Source: Curtobacterium flaccumfaciens
Lineage (GTDB): Bacteria > Actinomycetota > Actinomycetes > Actinomycetales > Microbacteriaceae
Direction of reading: 5' to 3'
Assembly (NCBI RefSeq): GCF_004361695.1
Contig: NZ_SNVW01000001.1
Location: 62,001-126,000 of the forward strand
Length of the DNA stretch: 64,000 nt
The notes beneath the pieces are model-generated. The model ran no database searches. It worked only from the letters and a program-made list of their open reading frames with translations, and had not been told where the DNA came from. Of this stretch, positions 37,459 through 48,309 are shown piece by piece; position 1 is the first letter of the stretch, and the number at the start of each line of letters is the position of its first letter. Made by a program: the position numbers and the translations under genes.

Positions 37459-38103
37459 TCAGGCCGTGGTGTCGAAGATCGGGCCGACCGTGCGCGAGCG
37501 CTTCAGCTCGAAGAAGCCCGGGTACCGGGCGGCGGCGACGACGCCGTCCCACAGGTCGAGCGCCTGCTGGCCCTTCGGGGCCGGTGAGATGACGGGGCCG
37601 AAGAAGGCAGTGCCCTCGACGGCGATGACCGGCGTGCCGACGTCCTGCCCGACGCGGTCGATGCCGTCCTTGTGGCTGGCGCGCACGGCCTGGTCGACCT
37701 CGTCCGTCCAGGCGTACTCGAGCAGGTCGGCGTCGAGGCCGAGTTCCTGGAGCACGGCGGGCACGACCTGCTCGGGGTCATGCTCCTGGCGGTGGTGGAT
37801 GTGCTCGCCGAGCGCGTCGTAGAGCGGCTTGACGATGTCCTGCCCGAGCCGGAGCTTCGCCGCCGTGACGATCCGCGGGTAGACCTGCCCCGCGTGCAGG
37901 CGTTCCTTGTAGCTGTCCGGGACGTCCTGGTCCTCGTTGAGGACGAAGAGGCTCATCACCTTCCAGGTGACGTCGAGGTCGCGGTGCTGCGCGACCTCAC
38001 CGACCCAGCGGCTCGTCATCCATGCCCAGGGGCAGTTCGGGTCGAACCAGAACTCCACAGCGGTGCGCTCGTCGGTCGTCTTGTCCACAGTCGTGTCCGT
38101 CAC
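37459..38103 (-). CDS. DsbA-family reductase, mycothiol-dependent nitroreductase (Rv2466c) type
   Basis: Thioredoxin-fold protein of 214 aa. It begins FWFDPNCPWAWMTSRWV, the family motif with CPWA in place of the CPWC seen in Rv2466c, so only one active-site Cys is present. A cis-Pro is in VGTPVIAVEG. Probably uses mycothiol, the main thiol of actinobacteria, to reduce a substrate. The ATG at 38103 lies 120 bp from the divergent pepN start. A monothiol mechanism is inferred. Confidence 0.85.
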   Translation of the reverse strand: MTDTTVDKTTDERTAVEFWFDPNCPWAWMTSRWVGEVAQHRDLDVTWKVMSLFVLNEDQDVPDSYKERLHAGQVYPRIVTAAKLRLGQDIVKPLYDALGEHIHHRQEHDPEQVVPAVLQELGLDADLLEYAWTDEVDQAVRASHKDGIDRVGQDVGTPVIAVEGTAFFGPVISPAPKGQQALDLWDGVVAAARYPGFFELKRSRTVGPIFDTTA

Positions 38104-38223
38104 GCTGCGACCCTACGCCTCGTCGCTAGGCTGGTCGCATCGTCCCGCCGGTGCACGACGCCGTGCCGGGACTCCCCCACGCGGACATCGATCGTCCGTG
38201 TCCCCAGCGAAGATGGAGCGTCC

Positions 38224-40803
38224 GTGCCCGGAGAGAACCTCACCCGAATCGAAGCCCAGGAACGTGCCGCGATCGTCGCCGTGCAGACGTACGACGTCGA
38301 GCTCGACCTGACCCGCGGCGCCGAGACCTTCGGCAGCACCACCCGTGTGCGCTTCACCGCGACGCCCGGTGCCTCGACCTTCATCGACGCGATCACGAAG
38401 ACCGTGCACTCGATCGAGCTGAACGGCACGGCGCTCGACGTCGCGTCGGTCAACGACGGCGTCCGCATCCAGCTCGACGACCTGCAGGAGCAGAACGAGC
38501 TCGTCGTCGTCGCGGACGCGCTGTACACGAACACGGGCGAGGGCCTGCACCGCTTCGTCGACCCGGTCGACGACGAGGTGTACCTGTACTCCCAGTTCGA
38601 GGTCCCCGACTCGCGCCGGATGTTCGCGGTGTTCGAGCAGCCCGACCTCAAGGCCGAGTTCACCTTCACCGTGACGGCCCCGTCGCGGTGGCAGGTCGTG
38701 TCGAACTCCCCCACGCCGGAGCCGCACGTCGACGGCGACGTGGCCACGTGGTCGTTCACCCCGACCGCCAGGATCTCCAGCTACATCACGGCCCTGGTCG
38801 CCGGCCCGTACGAGGTCGTCCGCGACGAACTGACCAGCCGCGACGGCCGCACCATCCCGCTCGGGGTGTTCGCGCGCAAGTCGCTCGCCGAGTACCTCGA
38901 CCCCGAGTACGTCTTCGACATCACGAAGAAGGGCTTCGCCTACTACGAGGAGAAGTTCGACGTCGCGTACCCGTTCGAGAAGTACGACCAGCTGTTCGTG
39001 CCGGAGTTCAACGCCGGCGCGATGGAGAACGCCGGCGCGGTCACCTTCACCGAGACCTACGTCTTCCGGTCGAAGGTCACGGACGCCATCAAGGAGCGCC
39101 GGGTCGTCACGATCCTGCACGAGCTCGCGCACATGTGGTTCGGCGACCTCGTCACCATGAAGTGGTGGAACGACCTGTGGCTCAACGAGTCGTTCGCCGA
39201 GTGGGCGTCGACGATCGCCACGGCCGAGGCCACCGAGTGGACCGAGGCCTGGACCACGTTCCAGGCGATGGAGAAGTCCTGGGCCTACCGCCAGGACCAG
39301 CTCCCCTCGACGCACCCGATCGTCGCGACGATCAACGACCTCGAGGACGTGCAGGTCAACTTCGACGGCATCACCTACGCGAAGGGCGGCTCGGTCCTCA
39401 AGCAGCTCGTCGCGTGGGTCGGCATCGACGCGTTCTTCGCCGGTGTCTCCGCGTACTTCAAGAAGCACCACCACTCGAACACCGAGCTCCGCGACCTGCT
39501 GGTCGAGCTCGAGGCGACGAGCGGCCGTGACCTCTCCGACTGGTCGAAGCTGTGGCTCGAGACCGCCGGCGTGAACACGCTCCGCCCGGAGATCGAGGTC
39601 GACGAGTCCGGCGTGATCACGTCGTTCGCGGTCCTGCAGGAAGCCCCGGCCGACTACCCGACGCTCCGCCCGCACCGCCTGGCGATCGGCGTCTACGGGT
39701 TCACCAACGACGCCGAGGCGCCGTTCGGGGCCGACACCGCGTCCTCCGGTGGCAAGCTCGAGCGCACCCACCGCGTCGAGATCGACGTCGACGGCGCCCG
39801 CACCGAGGTCCCCGAGCTCGTCGGCGTGCACCGCGGCGACCTCGTGCTGCTCAACGACGACGACCTGGCATACGCCAAGATCCGCCTCGACGAACACTCG
39901 CGGCGCACCGCGATCGAGCACCTCGCCTCGATCGCCAACCCGCTCGCCCGCTCCATCGTCTGGGGCGCGATGTGGGACGCCACCCGCGACGCCGAGTCCC
40001 CCGCCAGCGACTACGTCCGCCTGGTGCTCGGCAACATCGCGACCGAGACCGAGTCGACGACGATCCGCACGACGCTGTCGCAGCTCCTGCTGACGGCGCG
40101 GAACTACGTGGCGCCGGCGAAGTCCGACGCCGCGGTCCGCACCGTCGGTGAGACGCTCTGGCAGCTCGCGGCCTCCGCCGAGGCCGGGTCCGACGCGCAG
40201 TTCCAGTTCGTGAAGTTCTTCGCGCAGATCGCCTCCACGCCGGAGCACGTCGCCACGCTCTCCGGGCTGCGCGACGGTTCGGTGACGCTGAACGGGCTCG
40301 AGATCGACACGGACCTGCGCTGGGAGCTCCTCGAGGGCCTCGTCCTCGCGGGTGCCGCCGGCGACGCCGAGGTCGACGCCGAACTCGCCGCCGACAAGAC
40401 GGCGTCGGGCGAGCAGGCCGCAGCGCGTGCCCGTGCGACGATCCCGACGGCCGAGGGCAAGCTCGCCGCCTTCTCGTCGCTCGTCGACTCGTCGGAGCTG
40501 CCGAACGCGATCGTCCGTCAGACCACGATCGGGTACCAGCACGTGAACAGCCCCGTCGTGCTCGAGGGTCTCGTGCCGAAGTACTTCGAGGTGCTCACCC
40601 GCATCTGGGCCGAGCGCAGCTACCACATCGCCGACACCATCGTCACGGGCCTCTACCCGGCGCCGCTCGCGTCGGCCGAGCTCCGCGACGCGGCGACCGC
40701 GTGGCTCGAGGCGCACCCGGAGACCCCGGCGCTGCGTCGCATCGTGTCCGAGAGCCTGGCCGGCACCGAGCGTGCCCTCCGGGTGCAGGCGGCGGACGCC
40801 TGA
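38224..40803 (+). CDS. pepN: Aminopeptidase N (M1 family)
   Basis: Cytosolic zinc aminopeptidase of 859 aa. The exopeptidase motif GAMENAGAV and the zinc motif HELAHMWFGD plus LWLNESFAEW are intact, and the C-terminal ERAP1-like helical domain is full length. The start is the GTG at 38224 with GGAG 6 nt upstream; the long frame before it crosses the divergent DsbA-like gene. A strong hairpin terminator follows. Confidence 0.96.
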   Translation: MPGENLTRIEAQERAAIVAVQTYDVELDLTRGAETFGSTTRVRFTATPGASTFIDAITKTVHSIELNGTALDVASVNDGVRIQLDDLQEQNELVVVADALYTNTGEGLHRFVDPVDDEVYLYSQFEVPDSRRMFAVFEQPDLKAEFTFTVTAPSRWQVVSNSPTPEPHVDGDVATWSFTPTARISSYITALVAGPYEVVRDELTSRDGRTIPLGVFARKSLAEYLDPEYVFDITKKGFAYYEEKFDVAYPFEKYDQLFVPEFNAGAMENAGAVTFTETYVFRSKVTDAIKERRVVTILHELAHMWFGDLVTMKWWNDLWLNESFAEWASTIATAEATEWTEAWTTFQAMEKSWAYRQDQLPSTHPIVATINDLEDVQVNFDGITYAKGGSVLKQLVAWVGIDAFFAGVSAYFKKHHHSNTELRDLLVELEATSGRDLSDWSKLWLETAGVNTLRPEIEVDESGVITSFAVLQEAPADYPTLRPHRLAIGVYGFTNDAEAPFGADTASSGGKLERTHRVEIDVDGARTEVPELVGVHRGDLVLLNDDDLAYAKIRLDEHSRRTAIEHLASIANPLARSIVWGAMWDATRDAESPASDYVRLVLGNIATETESTTIRTTLSQLLLTARNYVAPAKSDAAVRTVGETLWQLAASAEAGSDAQFQFVKFFAQIASTPEHVATLSGLRDGSVTLNGLEIDTDLRWELLEGLVLAGAAGDAEVDAELAADKTASGEQAAARARATIPTAEGKLAAFSSLVDSSELPNAIVRQTTIGYQHVNSPVVLEGLVPKYFEVLTRIWAERSYHIADTIVTGLYPAPLASAELRDAATAWLEAHPETPALRRIVSESLAGTERALRVQAADA

Positions 40804-40820
40804 GCCTCGGGTGACCATCG

Positions 40821-40860
40821 GCGGGGTCTTGGCGTTCCTGCAGGGACGCCGAGGCCCCGC
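40821..40860 (+). terminator. Terminator of pepN
   Basis: Stem GCGGGGTCTTGGCGTTCC paired with GGGACGCCGAGGCCCCGC, with a short TGCA loop, followed by CCTTTAG. Confidence 0.85.
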
Positions 40861-40880
40861 CCTTTAGCATCGTTCGGATC

Positions 40881-41963
40881 ATGATCTTGGTTGCAGCCCC
40901 GTCCCCGTCCCCGCCCGTCACCGACGCCGCCCAGGCGGTCGGGCAGACGTTCGGTGAGTTCGTCGACACCTGGCACGTCCCGATCACGATCGTGATCACG
41001 GTGCTCGCGGCGATCGTGCTGCGCGTGATCCTGCGGCACTCGATCAAGGGCGTCGTCGACCGCGTCGTGAACGGCGTCAAGAAGCGGCAGGGCGCGACGG
41101 ACACGCAAGCGCTCATCGCGTCACCGATCCAGACGGCACGCGTGGTCCAGCGCACCCGGACCCTCGGCAGTGTGCTCGAGAACCTGGCGACGGTGATCGT
41201 CGTCGTCCTCGCACTGGTGGTGATCATCCCGCTGGTCATCCCGAACGCCGCGGTCGGCATCGTCGGCGGCGCGTCCCTGGTCGCCGCCGGTCTGGCCGTC
41301 GGCGCGCAGAGCATCGTGCGCGACCTGCTCTCCGGGATCTTCATGATCCTCGAGGACCAGGCCGGCGTCGGCGACGTCGTCGACACCGGGCAGGCCACCG
41401 GCGTGGTCGAGAACGTCGGGCTGCGGGTCATGCAGATCCGCGACGTGAACGGCATCCTCTGGTTCGTGCCGAACGGCCAGATCCTGCGCGTCGGCAACCT
41501 GTCGCAGGGCTGGTCGCGCGTGCTCGTCGACATCACCGTGCCGTACGACACCGACATCGACGCCGTGCAGGACGCCCTGCTCAAGGCCGCCGTCATGATG
41601 TCGCAGGAACCCCGGTGGCGTCAGCGCATCGTCGAGAAGCCCGAGATCTGGGGCCTGCAGTCCATCTCCGACGCCGGCATGGTCTTCCGCCTCGTCGTGA
41701 AGACCCGTGCCTCGGAGCTCGACGTCGTCGGCCGTGAACTCCGCATCCGCCTCAAGCGCTCCGTCGACGAGCTCGGCGTGACGCTGCCCGCGATGGCGAT
41801 GATCATGCCGGCGGGCTGGGAGAACGCGACGTCGATCAACGGCCTCCGCACGGTGCGGACGCAGCCGACGCCCGCGCCGACCAAGCCCCGGCGCACCAAG
41901 CGGAACATCCTCGGTCAGCCGATCACCACCGACGACCCCGACGGCGGGAAGGACCCCCGATGA
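40881..41963 (+). CDS. MscS-family mechanosensitive channel
   Basis: Inner-membrane channel that opens on hypo-osmotic shock (360 aa). Three N-terminal helices end in a pore helix rich in Gly and Ala (GIVGGASLVAAGLAVGAQS), then the MscS beta domain with DVNGILWFVPNGQI. The Pro/Lys-rich cytosolic tail is longer than in E. coli MscS. A TAGCAT -10 candidate ends 9 nt before the ATG. Its stop overlaps the hemoglobin start by 4 nt. Confidence 0.93.
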   Translation: MILVAAPSPSPPVTDAAQAVGQTFGEFVDTWHVPITIVITVLAAIVLRVILRHSIKGVVDRVVNGVKKRQGATDTQALIASPIQTARVVQRTRTLGSVLENLATVIVVVLALVVIIPLVIPNAAVGIVGGASLVAAGLAVGAQSIVRDLLSGIFMILEDQAGVGDVVDTGQATGVVENVGLRVMQIRDVNGILWFVPNGQILRVGNLSQGWSRVLVDITVPYDTDIDAVQDALLKAAVMMSQEPRWRQRIVEKPEIWGLQSISDAGMVFRLVVKTRASELDVVGRELRIRLKRSVDELGVTLPAMAMIMPAGWENATSINGLRTVRTQPTPAPTKPRRTKRNILGQPITTDDPDGGKDPR

Positions 41964-42439
41964 CCGACCCCACACCCCCGAGCGGCGCCCTCGGCATGCC
42001 CGGCTCGCCTGGCGTCCCCGCACAGCCCATCACGCTCCGGGTCGGCGAGCACGGCGTCTCCGCGACCGGGTCCCTGTTCGACCGCATCGGCGGCGCGCCG
42101 ACGTTCGACCGACTCGTCCGCCGCTTCTACGAGGGCGTCCAGCAGGATGACGTCATCTGGCCGATGTACCCGGCCGACGACCTCGAGGGCGCGATCTGGC
42201 GGCTCTCCGCCTTCCTCCAGCAGTACTGGGGCGGCCCGGGCACGTACAGCGAGGAGCGCGGCCACCCCCGACTCCGGATGCGGCACATGCCGTTCCGCGT
42301 CACGCCGGAGGCACGCGAACGCTGGCTGCACCACATGCGCGAGGCCGTCGAGTCACTCGACCTCGCGCCCCTCGACGAAGCCGAGCTCTGGGCGTACCTC
42401 GACCGCGCAGCCCACGCGATGACCAACTCCTTCGACTGA
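41960..42439 (+). CDS. glbO: Truncated hemoglobin, group II
   Basis: Heme protein of 159 aa that binds oxygen and may detoxify NO or peroxide. A Pro-rich N-terminus of about 35 residues precedes the globin core. The proximal His lies in RMRHMPFRV, and the group II Trp in RERWLHHM. The ATG overlaps the mscS stop (ATGA), so the channel and globin are cotranslated. Confidence 0.9.
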   Translation: MTDPTPPSGALGMPGSPGVPAQPITLRVGEHGVSATGSLFDRIGGAPTFDRLVRRFYEGVQQDDVIWPMYPADDLEGAIWRLSAFLQQYWGGPGTYSEERGHPRLRMRHMPFRVTPEARERWLHHMREAVESLDLAPLDEAELWAYLDRAAHAMTNSFD

Positions 42440-42478
42440 CGGACGGTCGGCGCACGCCCGTGACGTGACCACGTTCAC

Positions 42479-42520
42479 GGCCTGGAGGCGCGGTGCCAGC
42501 TGGCACCGCGCCTCCAGGCC
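42479..42520. repeat. 42-bp perfect GGAGGCGCGG palindrome
   Basis: 21-bp arms beginning GGCCTGGAGGCGCGGTGCC, no loop, between the convergent globin and SDR genes. The cleanest copy of the family; probable two-way terminator. Confidence 0.85.
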
Positions 42521-42534
42521 GTCACGCGGTCGCG

Positions 42535-43374
42535 TCAGCGGACGTACGATCCGTCGGCCAGGTCCTCGAGCAGCGACGGGCGGGTCGGGTGCCAGCCGTA
42601 CGCAGCGCGCGCGTGGGCGCCGGAGGCTTCCTGGTGCATGAGGAGGGCGTCCGCGTACGCGGTGCCGAGTCGTTCGCGGCTGGCATCGACGCTCTCGGCG
42701 ACGACCGGTGAACCGTGTGCGCCCGCCTCCGCGATCTCGCGGACGGTGGGGTTGTCGCCGGTGGCCGCGAGGACGTAGCCGTCCTGCTCACCGCGGTGCA
42801 GGGCGAGCACGTACAGCTCGCCGAGGTCGTCGACGTGCACCGTCGACCAGCGCTGCGAGCCGTCGCCCACCAGGCGGACCTCGTGCTCGCCGTCCCCGAA
42901 CATCGTGGGGATGCCGGCGCCACGTCCGTAGACGATGCCGGGGGCGACGATCGTGGTGCGGACGTCGCTCGCCCGGACCGCGGCCTCGTTCGCGCCGCGC
43001 CAGGACGTCATCGCCGGCGGCGACGACGGGGACTGCTCGGAGATGTCCGTCGAGTCGCCGAAGGTGAAGATCCCGCCGGTGTGGACGAAGGGCTTCGGGG
43101 TGCCGTGCAGCGCCTCGAGGACGGTCGCGGTGAAGTCCGGGTCGACGTCCTTCGCGGACGCCGTGTGCACGACCGCGTCGGCCTCGTGCGCGAGACGCCG
43201 GACGACGTCGGTGTCGGTGACGTCCCCGACGAGCGCGCGGCCGCCGGCGTCACGGACGGCCTGCGCCTTCTGGTCGGTACGGACGAGTGCGGTGACCTCG
43301 TGCTCGTGGGCGATGAGCGCGCGGAGGACGGAGGAGCCGATGTAGCCGGACGCACCGGTGAGGAAGACGTGCAT
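42535..43374 (-). CDS. NAD(P)-dependent epimerase/dehydratase-like SDR
   Basis: Extended short-chain dehydrogenase of 279 aa. The cofactor loop TGASGYIG starts at residue 6. The Tyr-containing catalytic region is less standard (APGIVYGRGAGIP), so the protein may be an atypical member. The start is the ATG at 43374. It stands alone and convergent with the globin gene; the substrate is unknown. Confidence 0.87.
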   Translation of the reverse strand: MHVFLTGASGYIGSSVLRALIAHEHEVTALVRTDQKAQAVRDAGGRALVGDVTDTDVVRRLAHEADAVVHTASAKDVDPDFTATVLEALHGTPKPFVHTGGIFTFGDSTDISEQSPSSPPAMTSWRGANEAAVRASDVRTTIVAPGIVYGRGAGIPTMFGDGEHEVRLVGDGSQRWSTVHVDDLGELYVLALHRGEQDGYVLAATGDNPTVREIAEAGAHGSPVVAESVDASRERLGTAYADALLMHQEASGAHARAAYGWHPTRPSLLEDLADGSYVR

Positions 43375-43410
43375 GCGCCCAGCCAACCACCGCGGTCCGC
43401 GAGGACGCTG

Positions 43411-44112
43411 CTACGGGTTGAGGGTCCAGGCGCGACGCTTCACGAGCACGTGCCCGCGCGAGGTCGTCAGGCGGCTCCACGGACCGGTCTCGAACAGCCG
43501 GACCGGGTCGTGTCCCAGGAAGCCGAGGCTCTCCCCCGCGAAGCCGGCACCGGCGGGGACGTGCTCGATGCCCGCGACCGGACGACCCCAGACCTCGGAC
43601 CGGACCTTGCGGACGATCGCCTCGCCCGCGTTCGTCGGAACGGCGTCGGCGACCTCGGCGATGCCGTCACGAGTGGCGCGACGGAGGAGCTCGGGCGAGA
43701 TGTCCGGCAGCGGGACCCAGCCGCCACGGGGCGGTGAGATCGCGGCCCAGGTCACCGTGTGGACCTCGTGCGGGAGCTCCACCTCGATCGGGGTCGCCCG
43801 CGTGGGGTCGGCACCCTCGGCGCCTTCGGCGTCCTGCGCCTCGGCGAGGAGTCGGAGGCGCTCCTGCAGCGAGGCCAGCGGCACCACGGCGTCGATCGTC
43901 GCCGGTTCCGTCAGCGAGAACGTGCGGAGGCCGAGCACCGTCGGCAGCTCGTCGAGCAGGCCGAGCGGGTAGAGGATCGCCGTGTACACCGCGAGGACGC
44001 CGGAGTCGGCGATGAGGCGGACGGAGCCGTCCTCGATGCGGGCGGCACGTCCGAGGTAGGTGCGGAGGTCTCCGAGGGAGGCTGCGTCGGAAAGCGTGAA
44101 CGAGGTGCCCAT
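43411..44112 (-). CDS. Conserved actinobacterial protein of unknown function (233 aa)
   Basis: No recognised domain. Begins MGTSFTLSDAASLGDLRTYL and includes AAISPPRGGWVPLPDISPEL and HVLVKRRAWTLNP. Predicted soluble alpha/beta protein. It is divergent from the TesB gene. The normal codon bias and defined start and stop support a real gene. I know such proteins only as hypotheticals in this family. Confidence 0.72.
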   Translation of the reverse strand: MGTSFTLSDAASLGDLRTYLGRAARIEDGSVRLIADSGVLAVYTAILYPLGLLDELPTVLGLRTFSLTEPATIDAVVPLASLQERLRLLAEAQDAEGAEGADPTRATPIEVELPHEVHTVTWAAISPPRGGWVPLPDISPELLRRATRDGIAEVADAVPTNAGEAIVRKVRSEVWGRPVAGIEHVPAGAGFAGESLGFLGHDPVRLFETGPWSRLTTSRGHVLVKRRAWTLNP

Positions 44113-44159
44113 GTCACCAGGGATCCTACCGGGGCCGACTGTGTTCGTAGACTGCGGGG

Positions 44160-45017
44160 GTGAACGGCGAACCGGACTTCCTGCGGACCCTCCGACTCGA
44201 GGACACGGGTGCGAGCACGGGCGAGACCATCCTCACCGGAGCGAGCCACTGGTCCCCCGGCGGACGGGTGTTCGGCGGCCAGGTCCTCGCGCAGTGCATC
44301 GTCGCCGCGCAGGCCACCATCGACGACCGCGAGATCCACTCGATGCACGGCTACTTCCTCCGCCCCGGGGACATCGACCTGCCGATCACCTTCGCGGTCG
44401 AGCGCATCCACGACGGCCGGTCGTTCGCCGCGCGCCGGGTGCAGGCGTACCAGCGTGGCGTGCCGATCTTCTCGATGATCGCCTCGTTCCAGCGGCCCGA
44501 TACGGGCGTCGAGCACCAGGACCCCTTCCCCGTCGACACCCCGTCGCCCGAGTCCCTGCCGTCGGCGGCGTCGATCCTCTCGGCGATCGACCACCCCGTC
44601 GCACGGGCGTGGGCCGAGCGGTCGATCGACCTCCGGCACGTCGAGGGTCCGGTGTTCGTCGACGTGCAGGGCGAGCACATCCCGCACCAGGCCGTGTGGT
44701 TCCGGGTCGAGGGTGACCTGCCGGACGACCCGGCGCTGCACCGCGCGATCCTCGGCTACGCGAGCGACCTGTCGATCCTCGAGCCGATCATGCGGCGCCA
44801 CGGGGTCGCCTGGGGGACGCCGGGGCTGAAGAGTGCGAGCCTCGACCACGCGATGTGGTGGCACCGCGACGGTCGTGCCGACGAGTGGGTCCTGTACACG
44901 CAGGAGTCCCCGAGCGCGCAGGGCGGTCGGGGACTCGCGTTCGGCCGGATGTTCTCGCGGGACGGCCGACTGCTGGCGTCGGTCGCGCAGGAGGGGATGA
45001 TGCGGATCCCGCGCTGA
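44160..45017 (+). CDS. tesB: Acyl-CoA thioesterase II
   Basis: Double hot-dog thioesterase of 285 aa that hydrolyses acyl-CoA. Family segments are WSPGGRVFGGQVLAQCIVAA and MHGYFLRPGDIDLP, and the C-terminal half has SLDHAMWWH and FGRMFSRDGRLLASV. The GTG at 44160 lies 6 nt after TAGACT, so the mRNA may be leaderless. Convergent with a second thioesterase gene only 21 bp away. Confidence 0.93.
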   Translation: MNGEPDFLRTLRLEDTGASTGETILTGASHWSPGGRVFGGQVLAQCIVAAQATIDDREIHSMHGYFLRPGDIDLPITFAVERIHDGRSFAARRVQAYQRGVPIFSMIASFQRPDTGVEHQDPFPVDTPSPESLPSAASILSAIDHPVARAWAERSIDLRHVEGPVFVDVQGEHIPHQAVWFRVEGDLPDDPALHRAILGYASDLSILEPIMRRHGVAWGTPGLKSASLDHAMWWHRDGRADEWVLYTQESPSAQGGRGLAFGRMFSRDGRLLASVAQEGMMRIPR

Positions 45018-45038
45018 GGGTCCGTGCTCGGCCCGTGC

Positions 45039-45521
45039 TCAGGGGCGGGAGAACTCGACCGGGGCTTCGGTGTACGGCGCGCACGCCGCGCGTTCGGCCT
45101 CGGTGAGCCGCCGCGGACGGTTGCTCGTCGCGTCCACCATCACCAGTGCCGTCGTGGCCCGCGTGTAGAGCACGGCGGGCTCGTGGCCGACCGGCGACCA
45201 GACCTCGTACGAGACGTCGATGCTCGCCCCACCGATCCGCCCGATCCACATCTGGATGTCGAGGGGCTGCCGGAAGTACGGGATCGACGCCAGGTACTCG
45301 AGGCGCTGGGCCGCGATCACCGTCATCGTGCCCGACCCCGGCCGACCGTCGATGATCGGCTCGGGGATCGACCCGTCGGACTCGAGTTCCTCCGGGTCGG
45401 GGCCCCAGAACCCCACGATGCGCGCCTCTTCCAGCAGGCGCAGCATCGCGGAGTTGTTGACGTGACCGTACGCGTCGATGTCGCTCCACCGCATGCGGAT
45501 CGGAGCGTGCAGCCTCGCCAC
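45039..45521 (-). CDS. 4HBT-type acyl-CoA thioesterase
   Basis: Single hot-dog thioesterase of 160 aa. The catalytic segment RMRWSDIDAYGHVNN is the 4-hydroxybenzoyl-CoA thioesterase signature. The GTG at 45521 follows the ettA stop by 2 nt, so the two genes are one operon. The physiological substrate is unknown. Confidence 0.9.
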   Translation of the reverse strand: MARLHAPIRMRWSDIDAYGHVNNSAMLRLLEEARIVGFWGPDPEELESDGSIPEPIIDGRPGSGTMTVIAAQRLEYLASIPYFRQPLDIQMWIGRIGGASIDVSYEVWSPVGHEPAVLYTRATTALVMVDATSNRPRRLTEAERAACAPYTEAPVEFSRP

Positions 45522-45523
45522 CG

Positions 45524-47209
<1,686 letters not shown>

Positions 47210-47241
47210 ATCCCCACGAGTCTACTGAAGGTGGCCCCGCG

Positions 47242-47281
47242 TCGGAACGCGCGGGGAGTGTCGACTCCGCGCGCTCCGACG
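47242..47281. terminator. Probable terminator after the ssb gene
   Basis: Stem from GTCGGAACGCGCGGGG to CCGCGCGCTCCGAC with one bulge, between the ssb stop and the ettA start. Confidence 0.55.
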
Positions 47282-47324
47282 AGCGGCGGCCCCGACCGGC
47301 CGGACGACGGCCATCGCCGGCCCG

Positions 47325-48104
47325 TCAGGCTGCCACGGGTTCGGCCGGATCGGCGTCGTCCGGGCCGGCCGCGTGGTCCCGGCCGTCCGTCGTCGGCAGG
47401 TGCGCGTCGTCCTCCCCGTCGTACTCGGGTGGACCGAGCACGCTGACCCGCACGTCCCTGTCGTCGGACCCGTGGTCGTCGCCGAGGTCGGGATCGTGGA
47501 GGTGGGTGTCGTCGACGTGCGTGTCGCGGGCATGGGTGTGGTCGATGTGGGTGTGGCGGGCTTGGGTGTCATCGATGTGGGTGTCGCCGGCCTGGGTTCC
47601 GTCGGTCCGGGTGTCGCCGGCCCGGGTGCTGCCGAGGTCGGTGCCGCCCGGTGAGCGCGTCGCGCCGCCGCGCCCGCCGAGGACCTCGCCGGTCCGGGGA
47701 TCGACGGACGGCGTGGTGCCCGGCGCAGCGGCGGACTCGGAGGCGTGCCGCGGCACCCGGATCCAGTTGCTGATCCCCCACGCCAGGTCGTGGCCGAGTC
47801 CCTCGGCGTCGATCTCGACCGAGGTGCCACCGCGGCCGTCGCGCTCCCAGGTCCGGATGCGGACCCGGCCCGTGACGACGATGCGGTCGCCCTTCTTGAC
47901 GGACTTGTACACGTTGGCGGCGAGGGTCCGGAAGGCGGTGACGCTGTACCAGTTCGTCGCGCCGTTGGTCCAGGTCGAGGTGGCGCGGTCCCAGCGACGC
48001 GAAGGCGACGCGAGACGCATGCTCGTGATGGCGATGCCGGTGTCGGTGACGAGGTGGCGCGGCTCCGTGGCGATGATCCCGCAGACGGTGATGGTGTCGT
48101 TCAT
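47325..48104 (-). CDS. ssb: Single-stranded DNA-binding protein with a repeat-built tail
   Basis: 259-aa protein. The N-terminal OB-fold (about 115 aa) has MNDTITVCGIIATEPRHLVT and the SSB segment KKGDRIVVTGRVRIRTWE. The C-terminal half is built from about six copies of a 10-residue His/Asp/Thr repeat such as DTHIDDTQAR (47460-47650). It ends DPAEPVAA and lacks the acidic DDDIPF-like tip that recruits partners in the main SSB. So it is a second-type SSB, perhaps for competence or stress. The copy number of the repeat may vary between strains. Confidence 0.87.
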   Translation of the reverse strand: MNDTITVCGIIATEPRHLVTDTGIAITSMRLASPSRRWDRATSTWTNGATNWYSVTAFRTLAANVYKSVKKGDRIVVTGRVRIRTWERDGRGGTSVEIDAEGLGHDLAWGISNWIRVPRHASESAAAPGTTPSVDPRTGEVLGGRGGATRSPGGTDLGSTRAGDTRTDGTQAGDTHIDDTQARHTHIDHTHARDTHVDDTHLHDPDLGDDHGSDDRDVRVSVLGPPEYDGEDDAHLPTTDGRDHAAGPDDADPAEPVAA

Positions 48105-48120
48105 GCGTCGATCGTGGAGG

Positions 48121-48150
48121 AGCCCCGGGGCGCGGAAGCGCCCCGGGGCT
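48121..48150 (-). terminator. GGAA-loop hairpin terminator
   Basis: 13-bp perfect stem AGCCCCGGGGCGC / GCGCCCCGGGGCT with a GGAA tetraloop, after the 88-aa gene and before ssb. Confidence 0.75.
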
Positions 48151-48255
48151 CGATCTGTGACCGGAGGTCTCGGAGAGGTGCGCTGTGGAGGACGAGTCCC
48201 CCGCGCCTCCAGGCCGAGACGGTGACCATGCGGACGTCGCGCGGCCGGTCCCCGA

Positions 48256-48309
48256 TCAGTGCGCGCTGCCTGCTCAGTGCGCGCTCCCTGCTCAGTGCGC
48301 GCGGAACTC
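48256..48309. repeat. 18-bp tandem repeat starting at a stop codon
   Basis: Three units of the form TCAGTGCGCGCTCCCTGC at 48256, 48274 and 48292; each TCA is a TGA on the minus strand, and the one at 48292 is the stop of the 88-aa gene. The third unit diverges after its first 11 bases. A lone GCGCCTCCAGGCC half-site lies at 48203-48215. Confidence 0.85.
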
